This document shows positions 1-7,955 of a stretch of 21,403 nucleotides of DNA, in pieces. The notes under the pieces are model-generated. The model did not search any database and was not told where the DNA came from. It saw only the letters and a list, made by a program, of their open reading frames with translations. Origin of the DNA: Colivivens sp963640465 (lineage in GTDB: Bacteria; Bacteroidota; Bacteroidia; Bacteroidales; Bacteroidaceae). Both the position numbers and the translations under genes were made by a program. The stretch spans positions 1 through 21,403 of the forward strand of contig CAVHYP010000042.1 in the NCBI GenBank assembly GCA_963640465.1. Reading direction: 5' to 3'. Each line of letters opens with the position of its first letter. Within the stretch, counting starts at the first letter, position 1.

Positions 1-112
1 GTCTACGCTCTCGGAGAGAGCTGACTCCTACATAGCGAGCGATGCTCGAATGCCTAATAGCGAGCTAAGCTTGAGCGTCATCGTCTACGCTCTCAGAGAG
101 AGCTGACTCCTA
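1..112. repeat. Paired 30-nt direct repeats forming hairpins
   Basis: Positions 1-30 and 83-112 are the same 30-mer except at one base (13 versus 95). Each contains a perfect hairpin, GCTCTC-loop-GAGAGC, at 7-21 and 89-103, and the single difference falls in the three-base loop. Between them lies a second hairpin, CGAGC-GAT-GCTCG, at 36-48, and the word TAGCGAGC occurs twice (33-40 and 58-65). This resembles a small REP/BIME-like intergenic array. The left part may continue beyond the window. Confidence 0.6.
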
Positions 113-285
113 TTCCGCGCTCAATTCCTCGCTCCCATCCGGACGGCATTAGTAAGATTAGTGGATTTCATTGCATGCAAATTTTCTCGCCATACTTAGT
201 CAGAAACTGCCTTTATTCAATATCGCCTTGTATAGTACAAAACTTTCACTTATTTCCATTCAAAAAGGCTCGAATTGCTTCATTC

Positions 286-447
286 ATGACAGCTATGACA
301 GTAAGACAGTAAAAAAATAAGGTACCTATATATTTACTCTTTCGCTGCTTGTATCGATTATATTACTAATAATTAGATGGTTGCATAGAAAATGGAAGAA
401 AAACGCAAAAGTAAGGGTACCTTAAAAATAACTGTCACAACTGTCAT
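286..447. repeat. Imperfect long inverted repeat (MITE- or hairpin-like)
   Basis: The left arm (about 286-344) runs ATGACAG, TGACAGTA, an A-rich tract, GGTACC at 321-326, then TTACTCTTTCG at 334-344. The right arm (about 404-447) is its imperfect reverse complement: CGCAAAAGTAA at 404-414, GGTACC at 416-421, then AACTGTCACAACTGTCAT ending at 447. The arms surround an AT-rich centre of about 60 bp. The left arm has one extra AGACAGTA unit. No coding capacity is visible. It could be a miniature non-autonomous element or a folded RNA; no target-site duplication was established. Confidence 0.5.
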
Positions 448-890
448 TGTCACACAAAATATCTTAATAGAATTCGTAATACACTGAGTGGTAACAATAT
501 GTAAATGTTAATAGAATAAAACATTACGACGGTTAAGTGCGACAAACAGCGATTTTCCGACAGTTCGTCCCTTAAAAATACCCTATTTTCGCAGATTTGA
601 GCACGAATTTCATGGATTTCAACGCCAGTTCTCGTCATTTTAACACTCGTGGATTTCATAAGTTTTTCGTGAATTTTGGCTGGAAACTATGTGAATTGAG
701 GGGTAAACAGCGTGGTAAATGCAATGATTGAGGCGGAATTGTGATTGTATTTGACGATGGAAGAGATGGAAGAGGTTGAAAAGGAGAAGAATCGGGAAAT
801 GTTAAATCAAAGGTGTTTTGTCATACAGATGGAGATGCAAGCATAGCAGCACAAGAAACATGAAGCGTGATTGCACAGGACGGATCAGCG

Positions 891-930
891 CGCTCTCGGA
901 AAGGGCAAGATCCTAGCGATCGTTGACGAA
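891..930. repeat. Diverged relative of the 5' hairpin repeat
   Basis: CGCTCTCGGA at 891-900 is identical to positions 6-15, and the following bases (AAG, then ATCCTAGCGATCG near 909-922) resemble the GACTCCTA and AGCGAGCGATG that follow the first copy. The hairpin stem itself is partly lost here. This looks like a degraded member of the same repeat family. Confidence 0.35.
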
Positions 931-1065
931 TCAAGCGCTATGCAATTGTCGAGCACAACCCCAAAAACGTAAAATCCTAAACCCCTCGTTATATTTTTCC
1001 CAGTCAGAGAAATAAAAAAGGCATTTTAAGTAAGTATTTATAAGTCCCACCTCAGGAGAATTTTG

Positions 1066-1073
1066 TAATTTTG
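1066..1073 (+). promoter_or_regulatory. Possible -7 box for prmC
   Basis: TAATTTTG fits the Bacteroidota -7 consensus TAnnTTTG. It overlaps the GTG at 1073, which argues that translation begins at the ATG at 1085 and that the leader would be very short. No TTTG lies at the expected -33 distance, so the assignment is tentative. Confidence 0.35.
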
Positions 1074-1084
1074 TGGTTGGAATT

Positions 1085-1939
1085 ATGGGAAAGCTGTTTC
1101 GCGACATAAATGCAAGACTCACCGGCCTGTATGGCAAGGATGAGGCGAGGGCAATCAGTTTGCTGCTACTGGAGAGGACCGAGGGTCTGTCCAGTGCAGA
1201 TGTGCTGATGGGCAGGGACGATGAGTTGCCCGAAGCGAGGAAGGATGCGCTGCAACCGCTTGTAGAGAGACTTCTTGCGTGTGAACCAATACAATATGTG
1301 ACAGGCAAGGCGGATTTCTGTGGCATGACGCTGGCGGTGAAACCGGGCGTCTTGATTCCACGGCCAGAGACCGAAGAACTGGTGGACAGCGTGGTGAGGC
1401 TTTTGAATGGACACGGCGACAGAGTGCGCTTGCTCGACATCGGCACCGGAAGTGGATGCATCGCCCTTGCGCTGAAGCAGAGATTGTGCATGGCTGAGGT
1501 GACGGGACTGGACGTTTCCGACGAAGCACTGGATGTAGCAAGAGACAATGCCAGGAGGCTGCAGCTGGACGTGACATTCCGGCATGAGGACATTCTCTCG
1601 GCAATTCCTCCGTCGGCCGCATACGATGCCATCGTGTCTAATCCTCCCTATATCTGTACGAGGGAAAAAGCGGAGATGGATGCCAATGTGCTGGACTACG
1701 AACCTCAGATTGCGCTGTTTGTACCCGACGACAATCCACTGCTTTTCTATAATATAATAATAAGGTATGCACAGTGTGCACTGAAGGATGGCGGACTGCT
1801 TGCGTTTGAGATAAACCGGATCTACGGTGCAGACGTGGCTGAACAGATGAAGAGTTGCGGATTTGCCGGGGTGACGGTGCACAAGGATATGTTTGACAAC
1901 GACAGAATGGTGACGGGATGGAAACAAAGAAGCAAATAA
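1085..1939 (+). CDS. prmC: Peptide chain release factor N5-glutamine methyltransferase
   Basis: PrmC (HemK) methylates the glutamine of the GGQ motif in release factors RF1 and RF2, using S-adenosylmethionine in the cytoplasm. The 284-residue product has the family layout: a helical N-terminal release-factor-binding domain, then a Rossmann methyltransferase. Visible motifs are IPRPETEELV (91-100), the SAM-binding LDIGTGSG (117-124) and the catalytic NPPY (186-189). A GTG at 1073 would add four residues, but it coincides with a -7-like box, so I chose the ATG at 1085. There is no good Shine-Dalgarno. The last 22 bases overlap recX, so the two are probably cotranscribed. Length and motifs are normal for the family. 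Confidence 0.93.
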   Translation: MGKLFRDINARLTGLYGKDEARAISLLLLERTEGLSSADVLMGRDDELPEARKDALQPLVERLLACEPIQYVTGKADFCGMTLAVKPGVLIPRPETEELVDSVVRLLNGHGDRVRLLDIGTGSGCIALALKQRLCMAEVTGLDVSDEALDVARDNARRLQLDVTFRHEDILSAIPPSAAYDAIVSNPPYICTREKAEMDANVLDYEPQIALFVPDDNPLLFYNIIIRYAQCALKDGGLLAFEINRIYGADVAEQMKSCGFAGVTVHKDMFDNDRMVTGWKQRSK

Positions 1940-2394
1940 CGGAGAATGAGGCCATTGTCCGCCTGTCTGCCAAATGTGCTGCCACGGAGCATTGCTGTGC
2001 CGACATCCGGCGGATGATGCAGAAGTGGGACTTGACAGATGAGGCGAAGGACCGCATCATCGCACGTCTGCAGAAAGAAAAATACATCGACGAGCGGAGA
2101 TATGCCCGTGCGTTTGTACGCGACAAGTTCAAGTACAACAAATGGGGACTTGTCAAGATTGTGCAGCAGTTGAGGCTGAAGAGAATTGACCAGATCATCA
2201 TCGACGAGGCGAAGAAAGAAGTGGACGACGATGCATCGATGGATTCGTTGCGCCGGATAATCGAGGCCAAGCGCAAGTCGGTGAAGGGAAAGACTGAGTA
2301 TGAGATAAATGCGAAGCTCTGCAGGTTTGCCATGTCGAGAGGATTCAGCATGAATGATATAAACAAGGTGTTGCACTCAGACTTTGGAGATTGA
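1918..2394 (+). CDS. recX: Regulatory protein RecX
   Basis: RecX-family proteins bind RecA filaments and limit recombinase activity. The 158-residue product is almost wholly helical and charged, as expected for the tandem three-helix repeats of RecX. The signature-like segment YIDERRYARAFVRDKF (about 56-71), followed by KWGLVKIVQQLRLK, matches the family core. The start ATG lies inside the end of prmC (22-nt overlap), and the stop is two bases before the comF-like start, so the three genes are almost certainly one transcript. recA is not nearby, which is common in Bacteroidota. Assignment is by motif recognition. Confidence 0.85.
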   Translation: METKKQITENEAIVRLSAKCAATEHCCADIRRMMQKWDLTDEAKDRIIARLQKEKYIDERRYARAFVRDKFKYNKWGLVKIVQQLRLKRIDQIIIDEAKKEVDDDASMDSLRRIIEAKRKSVKGKTEYEINAKLCRFAMSRGFSMNDINKVLHSDFGD

Positions 2395-2396
2395 AC

Positions 2397-3170
2397 ATGA
2401 TGCAGCGAGTCAAGGAATACATGGGCGACGTGATGGATTTTCTGCTTCCGCGCTATTGTCCCGTCTGCAGGAGAAGGCTGACGCGGACTGAACCGGAGAT
2501 CTGTCTCGACTGTCTGTGTGACCTGCCCAAGACCAATGCACACCTGATGGAGGAAAACCCGATTGAGAAGCTGTTCTGGACCTTCATGCCCATCGAGCGA
2601 GCCACATCGTATTTTTTCTACGATTCGATGGAATCGCAAAGGTCAATCCATCAGCTGAAGTACTACAGCAACCCGAGGGTGGGAGAAGAACTGGCGAGCA
2701 TCATGGCTGAAGAACTGCAAGAGGCAGGATTCTTCGAAGGCATTGACCTCCTAATTCCGATGCCGCTGCACTGGAAACGCAAGTTGAAACGCGGATATAA
2801 CCAGTGCGACTACGTTGCGCGCGGAATAAGCAAGGTCACGGGAATTCCAGTAGCCAAAGACGTGGTGGAGCGCACGGTGAACAACAAGACGCAGACACGC
2901 CAACTGATAAGCGACCGCAAGGAGAATGTGGAAAACATCTTCAGGCTGAAGAATGCGGAAAAGATTGAGGGCAAGCACGTGCTGCTGGTGGACGACGTGA
3001 TAACCACAGGTTCAACTGCCATTTCCTGCGGTGAGGTGCTGGCTGAAGCAAAAGGCGTGAAGATTTCGGTCATCAGCCTTGGATATGCAGGACAGAAATT
3101 CCTGGTATGCCCACAGCAGAAGAAGGCAGAAGAAGAAAACGACGGAGACGGAACGTGGGACAGACAGTAG
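2397..3170 (+). CDS. comF: ComF-family phosphoribosyltransferase-like protein
   Basis: ComF proteins pair an N-terminal zinc finger with a phosphoribosyltransferase (PRT) fold. They are linked to DNA uptake in naturally competent bacteria; the role elsewhere is unclear. The 257-residue product has the cysteine pairs CPVC (21-24) and CLDC (36-39), the family segment PMPLHWKRKLKRGYNQ (121-136), and the PRPP-binding motif VLLVDDVITTGST (195-207). I chose the ATG at 2397 because GGAGA at 2386-2390 sits six bases upstream; a TTG at 2391 would only add two residues. The tail from about 240 is Glu/Asp/Lys-rich and probably disordered. It follows recX with a two-base gap. Confidence 0.87.
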   Translation: MMQRVKEYMGDVMDFLLPRYCPVCRRRLTRTEPEICLDCLCDLPKTNAHLMEENPIEKLFWTFMPIERATSYFFYDSMESQRSIHQLKYYSNPRVGEELASIMAEELQEAGFFEGIDLLIPMPLHWKRKLKRGYNQCDYVARGISKVTGIPVAKDVVERTVNNKTQTRQLISDRKENVENIFRLKNAEKIEGKHVLLVDDVITTGSTAISCGEVLAEAKGVKISVISLGYAGQKFLVCPQQKKAEEENDGDGTWDRQ

Positions 3171-3260
3171 GAGATGGAACGTTGGGCTAAACAGACATGA
3201 GAAACTGAACCATGGAATAGGCTTGCGGAGATGAAAACAGAAAAGAAAGATGGAGTAGAT

Positions 3261-4247
3261 ATGAATATAGGTAATATAGAATTAGGCGACCGACCAGTGT
3301 TTCTTGCCCCGATGGAGGACGTGACCGACCAGGCATTCCGGCTGCTTTGCAAGGAATTTGGCGCATCGATGGTCTATTCGGAGTTTGTGAGCGCCGATGC
3401 TCTAATCCGTTCGGTCAACCGTTCGCTGCAGAAGGCAAAGGTGTGCAAAGCCGAGCGTCCAGTGGCAATACAGATTTACGGACGCGACGTGGCAAGCATG
3501 GTGGAGGCTGCAAAGATAATCGAGGAAGAGTCAAAACCAGATGTGATCGACTTGAATTTCGGTTGTCCCGTGAAGAAAGTGGCAGGAAAGGGCGCAGGTG
3601 CCGGAATGCTGAAGAACATTCCGCTCATGCTGGAAATCACCAGATCAGTGGTGGATGCCGTCAAGTTGCCAGTCACGGTGAAAACACGGCTCGGATGGGA
3701 CAACGACAACAAAGTGATAGTTGACCTTGCAGAACAGCTGCAGGACTGCGGCATCCGTGCCATCACCATCCACGGGCGTACACGCAGCCAGATGTACACT
3801 GGCGAGGCAGACTGGACATTGATTGGCGAAGTGAAAAAGAATCCGCGAATGACCATCCCAGTCATAGGCAACGGCGACATCAAGACTCCGGAGCGGGCAA
3901 AGGAATGTTTCGATGAATTCGGAGTTGACGCAGTGATGGTGGGACGTGCCACATTCGGTGCTCCATGGATTTTCAAGGAGATACGCCACTATCTGGACAC
4001 AAGCGAAAAACCAGAACTGTCGAACCAGTGGAAACTCGATGTTCTGCGGAGGGAAATTGAAGACAGCGTCAGGAGCAGTGAGAAAGGCGAACTGAGCGGC
4101 ATTCTGCATGTGCGTCGACACCTGGCATCTTCGCCGCTGTTCAAGGGTATTCCCGATTTCCGGCAGACGCGCATAAAGATGCTGAGAGCAGAAACAAAGG
4201 ACGAGTTGTTCTCCATCCTTGATGAAATACAAACTATTATATGCTAA
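3261..4247 (+). CDS. dusB: tRNA-dihydrouridine synthase, DusB type
   Basis: This flavoenzyme reduces uridines in the tRNA D-loop to dihydrouridine using FMN and NAD(P)H. The 328-residue product begins with MNIGNIELGDRPVFLAPM, typical of DusB. It has the catalytic cysteine in NFGCPVKKV (Cys102), the FMN-pocket segments TVKTRLGW and ITIHGRTR, and GNGDI followed by VMVGR near the phosphate site, then a helical C-terminal domain. I chose the ATG at 3261 because GGAG at 3252-3255 lies five bases upstream and the protein then starts where relatives start; an ATG at 3231 would add ten charged residues. Ninety bases separate it from the comF-like gene. The DusB subtype rests on sequence flavour. Confidence 0.9.
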   Translation: MNIGNIELGDRPVFLAPMEDVTDQAFRLLCKEFGASMVYSEFVSADALIRSVNRSLQKAKVCKAERPVAIQIYGRDVASMVEAAKIIEEESKPDVIDLNFGCPVKKVAGKGAGAGMLKNIPLMLEITRSVVDAVKLPVTVKTRLGWDNDNKVIVDLAEQLQDCGIRAITIHGRTRSQMYTGEADWTLIGEVKKNPRMTIPVIGNGDIKTPERAKECFDEFGVDAVMVGRATFGAPWIFKEIRHYLDTSEKPELSNQWKLDVLRREIEDSVRSSEKGELSGILHVRRHLASSPLFKGIPDFRQTRIKMLRAETKDELFSILDEIQTIIC

Positions 4248-4262
4248 TTGACAACTATTTAT

Positions 4263-4293
4263 TTTGTCATTCGGCAGAATTGCATTAACTTTG
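4263..4293 (+). promoter_or_regulatory. Bacteroidota-type promoter for pyrE
   Basis: TTTG at 4263-4266, a 19-base spacer and TAACTTTG at 4286-4293 match the TTTG/TAnnTTTG promoter used by the primary sigma factor of Bacteroidota. The ATG of pyrE follows 30 bases later, leaving a leader of roughly 20-25 nt. This shows that pyrE and downstream genes can be transcribed independently of dusB. Confidence 0.75.
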
Positions 4294-4323
4294 CAAACAA
4301 ATAATATTAAAAACAAATCAATC

Positions 4324-4956
4324 ATGAATACTGTAGAAAAATTGTTGGCAGCTAAGCTACTAAAAGTAAAAGCAATAAAGTTGCAGCCAGACAATCCATT
4401 CACATGGGCATCAGGCTGGAAGTCACCGTTCTATTGCGACAACCGCAAGACTTTGTCTTATCCAGACCTCAGAGGATTTGTAAAGTCAGAGCTCACTCAT
4501 CTGATAATGGGCAATTTCCCGGAGGCAGAAGCCGTGGCAGGAGTTGCCACTGGTGCCATCGCACAGGGAGCGCTCGTAGCCGATGCATTGAACCTTCCGT
4601 TTGCATACGTAAGATCGAAACCAAAAGACCACGGAATGGAGAACCTCATTGAAGGCGAACTGGAGAAAGGCGCAAAGGTAGTGGTTGTGGAAGACTTGAT
4701 TTCCACTGGCGGCAGCAGTCTCAAGGCAGTTGAGGCATTGAGGGCAGCCGGTTTTGAAGTGGTAGGCATGGTTGCATCCTACACCTACGGCTTTGATGTT
4801 GCCAAGAAAGCCTTCGAGGAAACAGGCGTGAAACTCATCACACTGACCAACTATGAGGCTGTGTTGGAAGTGGCACTGCAGACCGGATATATCCAGGAAA
4901 GCCAAATTCCAGTGTTGCACGAATGGAGAAAAGACCCTGCCAACTGGATGAAATAA
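4324..4956 (+). CDS. pyrE: Orotate phosphoribosyltransferase
   Basis: PyrE joins orotate to PRPP to make orotidine 5'-phosphate in de novo pyrimidine synthesis. The 210-residue product has the normal size for the family. It shows FTWASGWKSPFYCDNRKTL (26-44) near the orotate site, the flexible-loop segment YVRSKPKDHG (95-104), and the PRPP-binding motif VVVVEDLISTGGS (119-131). An in-frame TTG at 4264 would start inside the promoter, so the ATG at 4324 is preferred. It is followed by a small SRPBCC-like gene and argH, a neighbourhood I associate with Bacteroidales. All key motifs are intact. Confidence 0.95.
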   Translation: MNTVEKLLAAKLLKVKAIKLQPDNPFTWASGWKSPFYCDNRKTLSYPDLRGFVKSELTHLIMGNFPEAEAVAGVATGAIAQGALVADALNLPFAYVRSKPKDHGMENLIEGELEKGAKVVVVEDLISTGGSSLKAVEALRAAGFEVVGMVASYTYGFDVAKKAFEETGVKLITLTNYEAVLEVALQTGYIQESQIPVLHEWRKDPANWMK

Positions 4957-4980
4957 TCTTAGGAAGATTTTAGGAAAAAT

Positions 4981-5061
4981 CGTAAGCGCAGGATTCATAG
5001 AACCAATTGTAAACACGGATTTTATGTATCCAAGCGTAAACGCTGAATCCATAGAGCCAGC
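4981..5061. repeat. Three tandem 27-nt degenerate repeats
   Basis: Units start at 4981, 5008 and 5035 with an exact 27-nt period. Units 1 and 3 agree at 20 of 27 positions, and unit 2 agrees with each at 16 of 27. The shared core is roughly GTAAnC, then ATnnATnnAnCCA. The array lies between the pyrE stop and the next start, with no intact reading frame through it. The role is unknown; it may be a relic of a tandem duplication or a spacer in the mRNA. Confidence 0.5.
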
Positions 5062-5080
5062 CCTTAATTAAGACAAAGAA

Positions 5081-5551
5081 ATGAAGATTGAAACTGGAGT
5101 AAAGACAGTAAATTATCCACAGGGAACTGTATATGCAAAGATTTCGGACTTGACGAACCTGAAGTCCATCAAAGAGAAGTTCAACAATCCGGAATTGCAG
5201 GAGAAAATGAGAGCAGAAACCTCCGACGAGAAGATTGAGCAAATCGGGAAAACACTGGAAACACTGGAATTCAACACCGATTCAGTGAGCATGGACGTGA
5301 AACCGGTTGGCAGAATCTCCATCTCCATCATCGAGCGCGAGCAGCCGAAACTCATCAAGTTCTCCTCCACTCAGTCGCCTGTAGGCTTCAAGATGTGGGT
5401 ACAGTTGCTCCCAGTGACCGACGATACATGTAAAATGAAAATAACGGTGGATGCCAGCGTCAACCCTTTTGTAGGAGCAATGATAGAAAAGCCCCTGAAG
5501 GAAGGTGCGGAGAAACTGGCAGACATGTTGTCCAAATTGCCTTATGAGTAA
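5081..5551 (+). CDS. SRPBCC-superfamily (START-like) small protein
   Basis: This 156-residue protein has no signal peptide or membrane segment and should be cytoplasmic. Alternating strands (MKIETGVKTVNYPQGTVYAKI, then VSMDVKPVGRISISIIE and KMWVQLLPV) with a long C-terminal helix (PLKEGAEKLADMLSKL) fit the helix-grip fold of SRPBCC or polyketide-cyclase-like proteins, which hold hydrophobic ligands. I recognise no catalytic motif and cannot name a ligand. It lies between pyrE and argH, and its stop overlaps the argH start by 8 nt (ATGAGTAA), implying translational coupling. The superfamily call is a fold-level guess from pattern and neighbourhood. Confidence 0.6.
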   Translation: MKIETGVKTVNYPQGTVYAKISDLTNLKSIKEKFNNPELQEKMRAETSDEKIEQIGKTLETLEFNTDSVSMDVKPVGRISISIIEREQPKLIKFSSTQSPVGFKMWVQLLPVTDDTCKMKITVDASVNPFVGAMIEKPLKEGAEKLADMLSKLPYE

Positions 5552-6884
5552 AGATAAACTGTGGACGAAGAATGTCCAAATGACTGAAGAGATAGAGAAA
5601 TTCACGGTGGGAAGAGACCGTGAGATGGACCTCTACCTCGCCAAATACGATGTCTTGGGTTCGATGGCACACATCACAATGCTCGAATCCATCGGACTTC
5701 TACAGAAAGACGAACTGCAGTTGCTGCTGAAAGAGCTCAAGGAAATCTACAAGGAAGCAGAAGCTGGTAAGTTCGTGATTGAAGAGGGAGTGGAGGACGT
5801 ACACTCACAAGTGGAACTGCTCCTCACCCGCAAACTGGGCGACATAGGCAAGAAAATACATTCAGGACGATCACGCAACGACCAGGTGCTGGTAGACCTC
5901 AAGCTGTTCATACGCGACAAACTGCAAGAACTGGTCGAACTCATCGAAGTCCTCTTCAACGAACTCATCGCAAAAAGCAATGAATACAAAGATGTGCTGA
6001 TGCCAGGCTACACCCACTTGCAGGTGGCAATGCCGTCATCCTTCGGTCTTTGGTTCGGAGCCTATGCAGAGAGCCTTGTTGACGACATGCAATACATGCT
6101 TGCTGCATGGAGAATCACCAACCGCAATCCGCTGGGTTCGGCTGCCGGCTACGGAAGTTCATTCCCATTGAACCGCCAGATGACAACCGACCTGCTGGGA
6201 TTCGACTCCATGGACTACAACGTGGTGTACGCACAGATGGGACGTGGAAAGGTGGAACGCAACGTTGCCTTCTCAATGGCAAGCGTAGCAGGCACACTCT
6301 CCAAGCTGGCTTTTGATGCCTGCATGTTCAACAGCCAGAATTTCAGCTTCGTGAAACTGCCCGACGACTGCACCACAGGCTCAAGCATCATGCCGCACAA
6401 GAAGAATCCGGATGTGTTTGAACTCACGAGAGCCAAGTGCAACAAGATTCAAGCACTGCCGCAGACCGTCATGATGATAATGAACAACCTGCCGTGCGGT
6501 TATTTCCGCGACTTGCAAATCATCAAGGAAGCGTTCCTGCCGGCATTCGATGAATTGGAAGATTGCCTGAAGATGGCAGCTTACATAATCAACAAGATGA
6601 AGGTGAACGAGCATATACTCGACAACCCGATTTATAACAACATGTTCAGTGTGGAGGAAGTTAACCGTCTGGCAAGTGCCGGAATGCCGTTCCGTGATGC
6701 CTATAAGAAGGTGGGACTCGACATTGAAGCTGGCAAGTTCACTCCAAACAAGAATATACACCACACCCACGAAGGAAGCATCGGCAATCTGTGCAACGAC
6801 AAGATTGAGGCTCTGATGCACAAAACCATCGAGGAGTTTGACTTTAATCGCGTAGACAGTGCAATACAGGCGTTGCGGAAATAG
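5544..6884 (+). CDS. argH: Argininosuccinate lyase
   Basis: ArgH cleaves argininosuccinate to arginine and fumarate, the last step of arginine synthesis. The 446-residue protein is mostly helical and carries HSGRSRNDQ (106-114), GYTHLQ (155-160, with the catalytic-site His158) and the fumarase/aspartase-superfamily signature GSSIMPHKKNP (279-289) with the catalytic serine. Upstream in-frame codons exist, but the ATG at 5544 gives MSKDKLWTKN, the usual family start, and overlaps the previous stop by 8 nt. The last 26 bases are shared with the GTG-started aldo/keto reductase. No other arginine gene is visible in the window. Confidence 0.95.
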   Translation: MSKDKLWTKNVQMTEEIEKFTVGRDREMDLYLAKYDVLGSMAHITMLESIGLLQKDELQLLLKELKEIYKEAEAGKFVIEEGVEDVHSQVELLLTRKLGDIGKKIHSGRSRNDQVLVDLKLFIRDKLQELVELIEVLFNELIAKSNEYKDVLMPGYTHLQVAMPSSFGLWFGAYAESLVDDMQYMLAAWRITNRNPLGSAAGYGSSFPLNRQMTTDLLGFDSMDYNVVYAQMGRGKVERNVAFSMASVAGTLSKLAFDACMFNSQNFSFVKLPDDCTTGSSIMPHKKNPDVFELTRAKCNKIQALPQTVMMIMNNLPCGYFRDLQIIKEAFLPAFDELEDCLKMAAYIINKMKVNEHILDNPIYNNMFSVEEVNRLASAGMPFRDAYKKVGLDIEAGKFTPNKNIHHTHEGSIGNLCNDKIEALMHKTIEEFDFNRVDSAIQALRK

Positions 6885-7830
6885 CGGAATCAAGTTGCCC
6901 GCCCTCTCACTGGGTTTGTGGCACAACTTTGGCGCAATCGATGACTTCGGTTGTGCCAGAGGTATGATTCTTGCTGCGTTCGATGCCGGTGTGTGCTATT
7001 TTGACCTCGCCAACAACTACGGACCGCCTCCGGGCAGTGCAGAGCAGACTTTCGGACGAGTGCTTGCTGAAGACCTGAAGTCGCACCGCGATGAACTGTT
7101 CATCTCCAGCAAGGCAGGTCACGACATGTGGCAGGGAGTTTATGGTACCGGTTCTTCGCGAAAGAACATAATCGCTTCATGCGACCAAAGCCTCCGACGC
7201 ACAGGACTCGATTACTTCGATGTGTTCTACAGCCACCGCTACGATGCGGAAACACCCATTGAAGAGACGATGCAGGCGCTGATTGACTTGGTCCATCAAG
7301 GCAAAGCCCTTTATGTCGGAATATCCAAGTATCCGGCAGACAAACAAAAGGAAGCCTACCAAATATTGAGAGAGGCACATGTACCTTGTCTGCTGAGCCA
7401 GTATCGTTGTTCTTTGTTCGACCTGAAGGCAAAGCGCGACAATTTCGACAATGCAGTTGCCGAAGGGTCGGGCATCATCTGCTTCTCACCGCTGGCACAG
7501 GGACTGCTTACCGGTAAATACAGCAACGGAATTCCAGCAGACAGCAGGGCAGCCAAAGAATCCGGCTTTCTGAAAGTGACGCAGGTGACGACCGAGCGTG
7601 TTGAGGCAGCAAAGCAATTGGCAGAAGTGGCAAAAGCACGTCACCAGACATTGGCACAGATGGCATTGTCGTGGATTCTGAACGACCGGAGAGTGACCAG
7701 CGTCATCATCGGCACATCGTCTGTTGCACAACTGAAGTCGAATCTTGCAGCATTGGATGCCAACGATTTCACCGATGATGAACTAACGCTGATTGATGAG
7801 ATAATAAAAGATCCTGTTTTGTCATTCTGA
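6859..7830 (+). CDS. Aldo/keto reductase, YghZ-like
   Basis: This is an NADPH-dependent oxidoreductase of the aldo/keto reductase superfamily with a TIM barrel. Relatives such as E. coli YghZ (AKR14) reduce L-glyceraldehyde 3-phosphate and methylglyoxal; the substrate here is inferred. The 323-residue product shows the catalytic tetrad: Asp49 and Tyr54 in FDLANNYGPPPGSAE, Lys85 in ISSKAG and His126 in FYSHRYD. The cofactor-binding segment VIIGTSSVAQL is near the C-terminus. The start is the GTG at 6859 inside argH, because MQYRRCGNSGIKLPALSLG is the canonical beginning and no ATG occurs close by. The 26-nt overlap suggests coupled expression with argH. Confidence 0.9.
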   Translation: MQYRRCGNSGIKLPALSLGLWHNFGAIDDFGCARGMILAAFDAGVCYFDLANNYGPPPGSAEQTFGRVLAEDLKSHRDELFISSKAGHDMWQGVYGTGSSRKNIIASCDQSLRRTGLDYFDVFYSHRYDAETPIEETMQALIDLVHQGKALYVGISKYPADKQKEAYQILREAHVPCLLSQYRCSLFDLKAKRDNFDNAVAEGSGIICFSPLAQGLLTGKYSNGIPADSRAAKESGFLKVTQVTTERVEAAKQLAEVAKARHQTLAQMALSWILNDRRVTSVIIGTSSVAQLKSNLAALDANDFTDDELTLIDEIIKDPVLSF

Positions 7831-7839
7831 TGCAGAAAG

Positions 7840-7910
7840 AAGAAACATTGGTTTGATGAAAGAATAGAAACAGTTGTTCGTCTAGAGAAAAAGAAACGTC
7901 GGTTTGATGA
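7840..7910. repeat. Two 20-nt direct repeats upstream of a lipoprotein gene
   Basis: AAGAAACATTGGTTTGATGA (7840-7859) recurs with two changes at 7891-7910, 51 bases apart. They lie between the reductase stop and the lipoprotein start. They could be a chance short duplication or binding sites; there is no further evidence. Confidence 0.35.
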
Positions 7911-7955
7911 TGGCAAATGGTATTTGACTTGATGAAAAGAAAAAGCATTGATGCA

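Larger units (their letters stand above)
1..1084. other. Gene-poor region with repeats
   Basis: I find no convincing protein or RNA gene in this stretch before prmC. It holds two 30-nt hairpin repeats (1-30 and 83-112), a diverged relative near 891-930, and a long imperfect inverted repeat (286-447). Around 605-665 the words TGGATTTCA and CGTGAATTT recur in degenerate form. A 29-codon reading frame at 757-846, rich in Glu and Met, is too short to call. The right end carries a possible -7 box for prmC. The region could be decayed mobile or intergenic repeat DNA. Confidence 0.6.

Noticed and set aside
1..112. CRISPR-like repeat
   Set aside because: Only two full repeat copies occur, the intervening DNA itself contains hairpins, and there is no cas gene.
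286..447. Invertible promoter switch
   Set aside because: Bacteroidales invertible promoters have short, near-perfect arms; these arms are long and imperfect, no adjacent gene depends on them, and no recombinase gene is present.
450..659. 69-codon frame on the - strand
   Set aside because: It has no recognisable domain, lies in AT-rich repeat-like DNA with recurring TGGATTTCA words, and has no promoter or ribosome-binding site.
931..1927. Long - strand frames opposite prmC
   Set aside because: They are antisense shadows of a gene with clear PrmC motifs; their compositions are Ser/Pro/His/Cys-rich and show no domain.
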